NCBI GenBank assembly: GCA_963662155.1
Contig: OY759263.1
Span: 31,087,023-31,151,022 of the forward strand
DNA from: Lamellibrachia columna
Lineage: Eukaryota > Annelida > Polychaeta > Sabellida > Siboglinidae
Direction of reading: 5' to 3'
Length of the DNA stretch: 64,000 nt
Under the pieces are notes generated by a model, which did not search any database, was not told where the DNA came from, and saw nothing but the letters and a program-made list of their open reading frames with translations. Positions 58,501 to 64,000 of the stretch are shown piece by piece. The translations under genes and the position numbers were made by a program. How positions within the stretch are numbered: the stretch's first letter is position 1; each line of letters opens with the position of its first letter.

Positions 58501-61030
58501 AGGTCCTCAGTCCCTGTGTCAGACATCTACAGGAACAAGAGTGGTAGGTCCTCAGTCCCTGTGCCTGACATCTACAAGAACATAGAGTGGTAGGTCCTCA
58601 GTCCCTGTGTCAGACATCTACAGGAACATAGAGCGGTAGGTCCTCAGTCCCTGTGTCAGACATCTACAGGAACAAGAGTGGAAGGTCCTCAGTCCCTGTG
58701 CCTGACATCTACAAGAACATAGAGTGGTAGGTCCTCAGTCCCTGTGTCAGACATCTACAGGAACATAGAGCGGTAAGTCCTCAGTCCCTGTGTCAGACAT
58801 CTACAGGAACATAGAGCGGTAAGTCCTCAGTCCCTGTGTCTGACATTTACAGGAACATAGAGTGGTAGGTCATCAGTCCCTTTCTCACACATTTACAGGA
58901 ACATAGAGTGGTAGGTCCTCAGTCCCTGTGTCAAGAGATTTACAGGAACATAGAGCGGTAGGTCCTCAGTCCCTGTGTCAAGAGATCTATAGGAACATAG
59001 AAACATAGAGCGGTAGTTCCTAAGTCCCTGTGTCAGACATTTACAGGAACATAGAGTGGTAGGTCCTCAGTCCGTGTCAAACATCTACAGGAACATAGAG
59101 TGGTAGATCCTCAGTCCGTGTCAGGAACATAGAGCGGTAAATCCTCAGTCTCTGTGTCAGACATCTACAGGAACATAGAGTGGTAGGTCCTCAGTCCCTG
59201 TGTCAGACATCTACAGGAACATAGAGCGGTAAATCCTCAGTCTCTGTGTCTGACATCTACAGGAACATAGAGCGGTAAGTCCTCAGTCACTGTGTCAGAC
59301 ATCTACAGGAACATAGAGCGGTAAGTCCTCAGTCCCTGTGTCAGACATCTACAGGAACATAGAGCGGTAAGTCCTCAGTCCCTGTGTCTGACATTTACAG
59401 GAACATAGAGTGGTAGGTCATCAGTCCCTTTCTCACACATTTACAGGAACATAGAGTGGTAGGTCCTCAGTCCATGTGTCAAGAGATTTACAGGAACATA
59501 GAGCGGTAGGTCCTCAGTCCCTGTGTCAAGAGATCTATAGGAACATAGAGCGGTAGTTCCTAAGTCCCTGTGTCAGACATTTACAGGAACATAGAGTGGT
59601 AGGTCCTCAGTCCGAGTCAAACATCTACAGGAACATAGAGTGGTAGATCCTCAGTCCGTGTCAGGAACATAGAGCGGTAAATCCTCAGTCTCTGTGTCAG
59701 ACATCTACAGGAACATAGAGTGGTAGGTCCTCAGTCCCTGTGTCAGACATCTACAGGAACATAGAGCGGTAAATCCTCAGTCTCTGTGTCTGACATCTAC
59801 AGGAACATAGAGCGGTAAGTCCTCAGTCACTGTGTCAGACATCTACAGGAAAGAAGAGTGGTAGGTCCTCAGTCGGTGTGTCTGACATCTACAGGAACAT
59901 AGAGTGGTAGGTCCTCAGTCACTGTGTCAGACATCTACAGGAACATAGAGTGGTAGGTCATCTGGTGGCATGGAGTTTGTCCCATCAGTAAGAGCTGTGT
60001 TTAAACATACATATCATTTTTTGTATTAATGTAATCCCTCACCACAACATCCCAGAGTAATCTTTCCCACAAACAAATATCTACTTTCAGCCTACGCCCC
60101 AAGCTGTGCTTCATCCCTTGGAACCAGGACGGGTGGAAGACAGGGCTGTGTTCCATACCCCCGGTTGGACACTCATACTCTCTTCTCACCCTCGCCAATA
60201 ACACCTGTCTGCGACACAACTTCGCCGACCTACGCGACAGGTGTGTGAAGCTCTACAAAAGGAAGGTGAGTCTTTGTTATCACAGTCCTGCTCATGACCA
60301 GACTGTGACTATCCGGGATCATTTTACTATTTACCATAAATAATGGGTGGCGCCATCGTGTAGCATTGGAGGTAGTTGATAAAAAATGCTTAATCCATGA
60401 ATGATGCTGCTCTAATCAATAAAATGAAATTATTCAATATAGTTGGGGAAACAAATTTTAGTTCAATTTACTATCGATTGTATTGCATCGTCACATCAAC
60501 TATTGCGATGTATTGATAGTTTCTATTTTTACACCTCTGTCGTTTACATTCAACGTGAATTCTAGGAGTTTTATAGCTGCCACCTTACAGATACTTATTT
60601 CTAGTTATATATCTTTCATAAAATATTTTGTAACATCTACTGTAAATATTTATCTGTAGCATTTAAGATGATGCTAAGATATCAACACCAAAAATAGCAG
60701 AAACTATCTGCAAGACGCCATGGCAGAATTAATTGATTAGTTAATTTGAATAATCAGTAATTTATACAAATTGTTAATATTTAATGACTCTTTTGGAGAT
60801 GTGAGAAACCACAATTCTTGGTTATTATTTAATTATCATTATTTCATTAAACTATATAATTATGTCACAAGGCCCACCTTCACCACTACACAAGTGTGGA
60901 TGGCATGGAAGCAGGACTGATTGGAGAGGGACTCGACTCCCTTTCATCCCTCATTTCCGAGTACAGCAGTCTCGAGGCACAGGGATTCAGCCCACCAGAA
61001 CCCGTCTCCCGGCTGTCCATTGCCACGTGA
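31527..61030 (+). CDS. TUBE1: Epsilon-tubulin, complete twelve-exon gene
   Basis: Epsilon-tubulin acts at centrioles and basal bodies, where it is needed for compound (triplet) microtubules. Exons: 31527-31551, 32398-32471, 32904-33023, 34137-34252, 35363-35484, 51886-51952, 55257-55377, 55934-56157, 56662-56802, 58130-58270, 60091-60265, 60872-61030. All junctions are GT/AG, all phases join, and the product is 494 residues (human about 475). Seen motifs: N-terminal VGQCGNQIG (9-17), the tubulin GTP signature GGGTGSG (151-157), [23 protein letters not shown], and a C-terminus ending RLSIAT like the human RLSIAM. The 25-nt first exon was chosen because its ATG gives MTQSLVIQ, close to vertebrate MTQSVVVQ, and fits the phase. 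Intron 5 (16.4 kb) contains two antisense genes. Exons 7 and 10 each border a minisatellite made of their own splice junction. Confidence 0.96.
31885..32193 (-). mobile_element. tRNA-derived SINE, family A, full-length copy
   Basis: On the reverse strand the head (near 32190) reads like a tRNA, with a B-box-like GGTTTCGAATC and an upstream A-box-like segment. The body runs to AAGAACGTACCTTTACC at the other end. A second copy lies at 33690-33905. In TUBE1 intron 1. Confidence 0.6.
33024..34136. other. TUBE1 intron 3
   Basis: AT-rich intron with one SINE copy (33690-33905) and nothing else recognised. Confidence 0.6.
33690..33905 (-). mobile_element. SINE family A, truncated copy
   Basis: Aligns with 31885-32100, including GGTAAAGGTACGTTCTTATA, CATGCTRCAATTA and CTGTCTGTAGCCAGGTACTC. 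It lacks the tRNA-like head present in the other copy. Confidence 0.6.
34310..34861. mobile_element. TTAA-flanked MITE (piggyBac type), copy 1
   Basis: A 552-bp element bounded by TTAA on both sides. Terminal inverted repeats are AGGGAAACAAAAGTCATG and AGCGAAACAAAAGTCATG. TTAA target duplication is the hallmark of piggyBac-type transposition. No transposase. In TUBE1 intron 4. Confidence 0.8.
36121..36335 (+). mobile_element. tRNA-derived SINE, family B
   Basis: The tRNA-like head has an A box TGGTCTAATGG (36129-36139) and a B box GGTTCGATTCC (36173-36183). It is followed by the module GGAAGAGACACTAAAAGCCG and a tail with AACTCCTGCGTTAGCTCAAG. The acceptor stem does not pair as in a true tRNA. 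The module recurs near 6884 and the tail recurs inverted at 49155-49215. Confidence 0.7.
37998..40698 (-). CDS. RING-finger NHL-repeat protein, nested antisense in TUBE1 intron 5
   Basis: Probable E3 ubiquitin ligase of the RING-NHL type. Firm exons are 39825-39955 and 37998-39126 (stop TAG at 37998-38000), joined in phase. They encode a RING (LTCQICL, CLHSFCEHC, SCPLC), a low-complexity linker, then NHL beta-propeller repeats ([49 protein letters not shown]). A possible first exon is 40651-40698, starting [12 protein letters not shown] and ending at a phase-0 GT; this is tentative. Total about 435 residues. No B-box or coiled coil is seen between RING and NHL, unlike TRIM2/3/71. It shares overall design with the intronless gene at 46763. 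Transcribed opposite to its host TUBE1. Confidence 0.8.
39420..39605. repeat. Dispersed repeat, copy 2 (see 11115-11335)
   Basis: Diverged collinear copy of the element at 11115-11335, in the intron between the two firm RING-NHL exons. Confidence 0.45.
41030..41770 (-). mobile_element. Composite LINE remnant: two reverse transcriptase types joined
   Basis: Reading the reverse strand: [19 protein letters not shown] (about 41700), an interruption at about 41490-41590, then [20 protein letters not shown] (about 41380), then [17 protein letters not shown] (catalytic FADD changed to FPDD). Near 41235 the sequence switches to a different reverse transcriptase type with [20 protein letters not shown]. 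Several frame breaks make it inactive. Confidence 0.7.
42821..44220 (-). mobile_element. LINE remnant interrupted by a minisatellite
   Basis: From 44220 downward: [18 protein letters not shown] sequence, [20 protein letters not shown] (FADD changed to FAYH), then a minisatellite (43580-44060). Then [36 protein letters not shown], and the C-terminal [20 protein letters not shown] ending at 42821. The order is that of a single Jockey/CR1-like reverse transcriptase, so the array sits inside it. Inactive because of frame changes and catalytic loss. Confidence 0.75.
43580..44060. repeat. 48-bp minisatellite inside a LINE frame, about 10 copies
   Basis: Units of CCCCATCCCTCGTTCTCCAC plus TCCCCATCCCTTGCTCTCGTACTC-type sequence. 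The period is a multiple of three, so frames remain open on both strands and in several phases. Not a gene. Confidence 0.92.
44979..45588. mobile_element. TTAA-flanked MITE (piggyBac type), copy 2
   Basis: Same element as 34310-34861 and in the same orientation, with shared blocks such as CGCCAAATGAAAATATATTT and CCTTTGTTTACTAAACTAGT. The left flank is TTAA with terminus AGCGAAACA; the right flank has decayed to TCAA. An insertion lengthens the left end. Confidence 0.75.
45788..46090. repeat. ~115-bp duplication followed by 17-bp repeats
   Basis: Two adjacent copies of a ~115-bp segment (ACAACATCATAACATG ... TCTCTCCTTTTGATTTC), then about five units of CCACAGTCTGAGTG/CCTCAGTCTG up to 46090. 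Non-coding. Confidence 0.8.
46763..48388 (-). CDS. Intronless RING-Bbox-NHL protein (TRIM2/3-like), nested antisense in TUBE1 intron 5
   Basis: Probable E3 ubiquitin ligase. The 541-residue single-exon frame starts at the ATG at 48388 in a strong initiation context (ACCAAGATGG); the frame is open a little further upstream but without another ATG. The RING is C3HC4: Cys17, Cys20, Cys32, His34, Cys37, Cys40, Cys61, Cys64. A B-box-like zinc motif spans about 99-139. NHL repeats ([49 protein letters not shown]) fill about 165-470. No coiled coil or filamin domain separates B-box and NHL, unlike classic TRIM2/3. The C-terminus is CRIL, a possible CaaX prenylation box. A possible polyadenylation signal (AATAAA) lies at 46561-46566. 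It lacks introns, which may reflect retroposition. Confidence 0.88.
   Translation of the reverse strand: MAAATLVSEIESDFLTCKLCEKPFNEPKALQCLHTFCRGCLATHIHRNMVQATDGTACVFCPTCQQISEVPHSGVDGLQDNHLLRNLLDMIYAKALQPCELCRVEGQHRSATYCCIKCEEFLCADCARMHRRTSVTKDHLVVNVGMMKDLCKGASPGGSNVRMLTKFGRCDVDIHNPTALCVNRADDIIVSNGDSTISIFSQSGKCKKVIDQREFYGLDANYIRNKCVAVTAEGYIAVAMRKDITLLSAHVATIESLAGRETGGCSIRTRSSIKCIPHGIAVTNDNHIIVTDIGKHCVYVFDQEFQLVRQFGKYGRRAKQFKEPYFVTVNDSNDIFISDYGNHAIKVFDFRGRTKLKFGTMGREPGQLMHPMGVCTDRHGNVLVADRDNHRVQMFNNEGKYISTVIEKTCREGNDVRPQDVAMTTNGQLVVLLKGIEGVNYAKIHIYQYSGVRVNQDEGEHDLKELRQSLNSLRASKAKMQSFQRAGKLPPLDTRPMPPGASGQVPSAPKPPDIVTEHQGLEDIAEGGPNNDKESTICRIL
48760..49152. mobile_element. TA-flanked pogo-like MITE, 393 bp
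   Basis: Perfect terminal inverted repeats beginning CAGTAGTACCTGCCTTCAAC (left), with its inverse at the right end, flanked by TA on both sides. Internal repeats (GGGGACA.CTGCCATGT) lie near both ends. No transposase. Confidence 0.8.
49155..49215 (-). mobile_element. SINE family B tail fragment
   Basis: The reverse complement matches the 3' tail of the SINE at 36121-36335 (AACTCCTGCGTTAGC, GGGCTGTTTGGAGTA, ACTTGAGACT). It directly follows the MITE. Confidence 0.6.
49440..49640 (-). mobile_element. LINE C-terminal fragment
   Basis: The reverse strand reads [16 protein letters not shown] and [11 protein letters not shown], resembling the RTI..WN.LP...V motif near LINE C-termini. Short and isolated, so the assignment is moderate. 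Confidence 0.4.
51204..51292. repeat. Perfect 21-bp inverted repeat (hairpin)
   Basis: The arms 51204-51224 and 51272-51292 (core CCTGGTGGATTATAATGGA) are perfect inverted repeats with a 47-nt loop, about 600 bp before TUBE1 exon 6. Function unknown; it may be the core of a small element. Confidence 0.8.
52160..55256 (+). repeat. 41-bp minisatellite made of the TUBE1 intron 6/exon 7 junction, about 75 copies
   Basis: The unit is GTTTGTGACTGCGATGTATC + TGTCTCTTTCTGGGTTGTTAG. The last unit merges into the real exon: TTGTTAG (acceptor, 55250-55256), then GTTTGTGACTGCGGTGTATC, the first bases of exon 7. Most units therefore carry a pyrimidine-rich tract, an AG and ~26 exon-like bases. Sub-families are layered: GTTTGTGAC units on the left, GTATTTGAC units at about 54230-55070, and TCACGTTTGTGAC units at the right edge. 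Reading into the array from a decoy acceptor reaches TGA in the next unit. Confidence 0.96.
55378..55933. other. TUBE1 intron 7
   Basis: AT-rich intron with no recognisable element. Confidence 0.6.
56158..56661. other. TUBE1 intron 8
   Basis: AT-rich intron with no recognisable element. Confidence 0.6.
57290..57805. repeat. CA-rich satellite (ACACACCACACAGACAGAC-like)
   Basis: Imperfect CACACCACACAGACA/TACATACA units over about 500 bp in TUBE1 intron 9. Long open frames on both strands are low-complexity artefacts. The flanks 56803-57289 and 57806-58129 show nothing recognised. Confidence 0.92.
58271..59960 (+). repeat. 46-bp minisatellite made of the TUBE1 exon 10/intron 10 junction, about 36 copies
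   Basis: Each unit has TCCCTGTGTCAGACATCTAC + AGGAACATAGAGCG, which corresponds (27 of 34 bases) to the last 34 nt of exon 10. GTAGGTCCTCAG follows, identical to the real donor region at 58271. In the exon frame the units encode [11 protein letters not shown] beside the gene's [11 protein letters not shown]. Donor variants include GTAGGT, GTAAGT and GTAAAT. A block of about 540 bp is itself duplicated (for example CGGTAGTTCC at 59011 and 59551). Extending exon 10 into the array gives an immediate in-frame TAG or TAA. Confidence 0.95.
60266..60871. other. TUBE1 intron 11
   Basis: AT-rich intron with no recognisable element. Confidence 0.6.
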
Positions 61031-61119
61031 CAATAGGGAGAACGGTGGGACATGGGGAGCATCGGCAAGGATGGCTGGTGTAATGGGACAGGGACCATCG
61101 GAGATTATGCTAGGTCCTG

Positions 61120-61665
61120 TTAATTACACGAGTCCCATGCATTCTGTTGTAATTTGTACAAATATAGAGTCTGTGGGGCCATCTACAAATTACGTATGCA
61201 AGGCAGGGGGGAGAACAGTGGTTGCATAGGCAGTGCGAACATGGGGGATCTTGGCTACTGCTTACGTACGCAATTGGCCTAGTTGCCCGCTTGCACTGTC
61301 GGCTTACAGTCTTGATAGTGCTGCAGGCTTCCGGTACATTCATCCTAGGTTGTCAAACCATTGATAAATTGTATCAACATTGTACAAGGTTCGGTATCAA
61401 CCATCTGGAGTGGCATTATTTGTATATTAAGCCAGCATTACTGGGGTCAGACCTATGCGTATGGCGTGTGTATGGGGGGGGGCATTGTTTTCCACGATTG
61501 TTTTGCGTACGTAATTTGTAGATGATCCCTATACCCATGTAAATATTGACAACTATGTAAATATTGGCAAATATGTATTTTGCTATTTTAGGTAATTCAT
61601 GGTTGCAACTGTAATGCAATTAAAATTGAAAACTTGTTTTCAGTCGTCTCTCTCTGAAATTATTT
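61120..61665. repeat. Dispersed repeat, long copy
   Basis: Its two ends (GAGTCCCAT.CATT.TGTTGT near 61128 and ACTGTAATGCAATTAAAATT near 61607) recur joined at 61795-61925. The shorter copy thus looks like an internally deleted derivative or an ancestral empty form. The central part has no recognised coding content. Confidence 0.5.
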
Positions 61666-61794
61666 TTAAAATGAATTTAATGACGAGACACCGCAGGATG
61701 ACAAGGTTTTAATGAAACATGTATGGGAATGGAGTGATTGAGGTGATGCTATATTAATTAATGAGACTTATTATTACAACTGAAAAAAAATTGT

Positions 61795-61925
61795 GGATCA
61801 TGATAACTACATGAGTCCCATACATTTTGTTGTGATTTGTACAAATACACAGCATATTCATTGGTTGTGACTGTAATGCAATTAAAATTTAAAACCTGTT
61901 TTTAGTATTCTTTCTCTAAATTACA
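61795..61925. repeat. Dispersed repeat, short copy
   Basis: Contains the left and right parts of 61120-61665 without the ~400-bp middle. Confidence 0.5.
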
Positions 61926-62708
61926 AGAGGATATGTTGATCCAGAGGGGTGCAAATTAAAATAATTGCATCATAGTTTTTTGCATTAAATTTAACTGCCA
62001 CAAAAAAATTAAGATAAATGCATTTTCAAATTGGCATTCAAATATGACATTTTACAGTGTAACTGAACTAGATACCTCTACAATAACCACACAACTAACA
62101 GAAGATTGCAGGCAGAATACCCTGCCTGTAATGCTGTCTGAAACACTGACCAACACTACCATTTCACTTGACCACATTCATATATTACTGTCAATTTGAA
62201 TCTGCCTACCACAGATATCCGTTTCCTTTACTGATCTCCGAATCGTAGCCTCTCCGCCATAACAGTATCACACTCAGTTCATACACTGCGAAGACATGCA
62301 CACAAGAGACTTGGCAGTGTCACCTCAACAAAACTGCAACAGGAAATATAGAGACTAGAAAACTAGGAACATGTCTTTCACTTGTGTAAATCAGAAGAAG
62401 ACTTTTTTCAGTAAATTTTACGTTTGTTCGTTGTGACTTTTTCGACAACTTTCAGCTGCCTTCATCAGACTAACTACTGCTAAACAGTCGATAAAACATC
62501 ACGAACAAAGGTAAAATTGACTGTGAAAAACAACTAAAGTAATAATAGATTATCCAGCACAATCACCAGTGTGAGGAATCTCTCTAGAACTATATGCAAT
62601 ATTATGACATGATTTCCAGCAAATACACAAGCATTCATGGGCAATTTTGGTCGGCACTAAATGATGTCTGCTGTCCTCTAACATTGTTCACATAAGTTTA
62701 GTCAGTCA

Positions 62709-63972
62709 TCACCCACTGCTCTTCTTCATCTTCTTGGCAAGTCTGTTGCGTGCAAATACTTTCCCGGTCGAAGGAGCTCTCCTCTTCCCGCTGGACGACG
62801 TCTTCTTCCGGTTCATCCGCTGTTTGCGTCGATCGACTTTCTTGTTTGATGAGACGTCACCCATGAAGCTGTTCCTTGTAGCACCAGAATTCTTCTTTGA
62901 TTTCTTTTTACGCCTCTCAATAGGTCTGTCATCGTGATAACATTAAGGAAAAATAAACCCAATTCAAAAACATCTGTGTATGAATTTTTTTAATTATTTT
63001 ATAGAGTATACTATTTAAAATACTTGTATACCAAACAGCGCAGATTAAATGGACAAAGCAGAATGTACAAAGAAGTCTAGAAGTCTGCTGCTTAGCCTTG
63101 TTTTTTCACACAAGTTCACTGCAACACCATAACAGAAAGATCAGTTCACTGAAGACCAACTCCCAACTCATATATTCTTTGTGCAGATGCATGGAACCAC
63201 ACAAAACAGTAAATTTACATTTTCTAAGGGTCAAGATACTCCCTTTCCAATCCTATTATCACCTGCCCCCTAAATACATGACAAGTATGATGTTTATTTC
63301 ATACTGCAATTTTAGAAACTGCTTTGGTGACCTGTGTTCTGTTTCCTGCATAACCAGATTCACCACAAAGAAGAAATATATATTTTCATCTAATGCTAAA
63401 GCAAGTAGCTATGTCATACCAAGCAGTGTATTAACAAGATTGCCACCCAAACAAAACACCCAGATGACAAGTGGACAAGGAAGCCATTGGCTTATTGAGA
63501 GTCCAACCGTTCTTCATCTGTGTAACCCACCCTTCTGAGATATTAATTTTATCTTGTCAGTTTTGTTTTTAAACATATTCACGCTGCTAGCATTTACACA
63601 AACTGTAAATAATTTGCTCCATGCATTGATAGTCTTCGGAGAATGAATACTTTCTGATATCCAATCTAGATTATTCATTCACTAACATTACTTTGTGCCC
63701 TCTAGTTTTTCTAAATATTTCTATTAATATCTTCATGACCATTCAATTATAGGCAGAGATGGCCAACTGTCATTCCTGAAGCAAAAGGATATGGTTTCAT
63801 CCGTTGTCGTCTTCACCTTATCTGTTTTCCTTTCCACCTTCATCTTCTTCCCCTTTTTCGGGGCTATCGCCATTGGTTTCTGTGGGTTTTTTGTTGACCT
63901 TTCAACTCGTAGTTTGCGCTTTCGGAATGTTGCGCCATCTAGTTTCAAAGCCAAACCCACTGAGTCGGACTC
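62709..63972 (-). CDS. RBM34: RBM34-like RNA-binding protein, 3' end (5' part outside window)
   Basis: RBM34 is a nucleolar protein with two RRM domains. Exon 63817-63972 begins after an acceptor CTACAG and encodes the end of an RRM (SVGLALKLDGATFRKRKLRV) followed by a basic tail. The last exon, 62709-62925 (stop TGA), encodes KSKKNSGATRNSFMGDVSSN and a Lys/Arg-rich C-terminus ending KKMKKSSG, resembling the RBM34 tail. The best donor of the first exon (AAG/GTGAAG, phase 0) does not match the phase needed by the last exon (two bases must come from upstream). Either a small exon in 62926-63816 was missed or the donor is different. A LINE fragment sits in this intron. The gene name is inferred from similarity of the RRM end and the tail. 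Confidence 0.6.
63431..63760 (-). mobile_element. LINE 3' fragment, related to 21205-22280
   Basis: Matches the 3' UTR and C-terminal coding end of the LINE at 21205 (GACAAGTGGACAAGGAAGCC, GTTTTTAAACATATTCACGC), but with many differences and frame breaks, so it is older. It ends in the same ATCTTGTTAA. It lies in the last RBM34-like intron. Confidence 0.75.
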
Positions 63973-64000
63973 CTGTAGAAAACCAAGGACTTAAATCTGA

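Larger units (their letters stand above)
61031..62708. other. Intergenic region between TUBE1 and RBM34-like gene (tail to tail)
   Basis: Holds two related repeats (61120-61665 and 61795-61925). The rest (61930-62700) is AT-rich with nothing recognised; both 3' UTRs must lie here. Confidence 0.6.

Overview
This is animal (invertebrate) genomic DNA. Genes are split by GT/AG introns, the sequence is AT-rich, and all recognisable proteins are metazoan. LINE fragments, tRNA-derived SINEs, MITEs and many minisatellites fill the rest. The RING/NHL proteins and SINE/LINE style suggest a lophotrochozoan, most likely a mollusc; the species cannot be named from this sequence.

Four conserved genes lie in alternating orientation. 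(1) 264-12509 (+): the last ten coding exons of nicotinate phosphoribosyltransferase (NAPRT), the Preiss-Handler enzyme of NAD synthesis; its 5' part is outside the window. (2) 17471-28660 (-): a complete seven-exon DNAJC27 (RBJ), a Rab-like GTPase fused to a J domain. (3) 31527-61030 (+): a complete twelve-exon TUBE1 (epsilon-tubulin, centriole/basal body). (4) 62709-63972 (-): the 3' end of an RBM34-like nucleolar RNA-binding protein. The 16.4-kb intron 5 of TUBE1 holds two nested antisense genes: a spliced RING-NHL gene (37998-about 40698) and an intronless RING-Bbox-NHL (TRIM2/3-like) gene (46763-48388). The genes show no operon-like or pathway link to one another.

The most striking feature is the position of the minisatellites. 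Three arrays are tandem copies of an exon/intron junction. A 52-bp array at 8147-8589 repeats the 3' splice site and first 18 nt of a NAPRT exon. A 41-bp array of about 75 copies at 52160-55256 repeats the 3' splice site and first ~26 nt of TUBE1 exon 7. A 46-bp array of about 36 copies at 58271-59960 repeats the last ~34 nt of TUBE1 exon 10 with its 5' splice site. A fourth, 37-bp array (28661-29925) starts at the base next to the DNAJC27 start codon. The TUBE1 exon 7 array also has a 394-nt stretch with no AG dinucleotide just before the true acceptor, although nearly every earlier unit carries an AG at the splice position. That looks like selection to protect one real splice site among decoys. 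Other arrays sit in or beside LINE coding remnants. None of the long open frames running through the arrays is believed to be a gene.

The sequence between genes and inside large introns holds TIR elements (a TTAA-flanked MITE pair, several TA-flanked MITEs, a foldback element), LINE fragments, two SINE families and AT-rich DNA with nothing recognisable.
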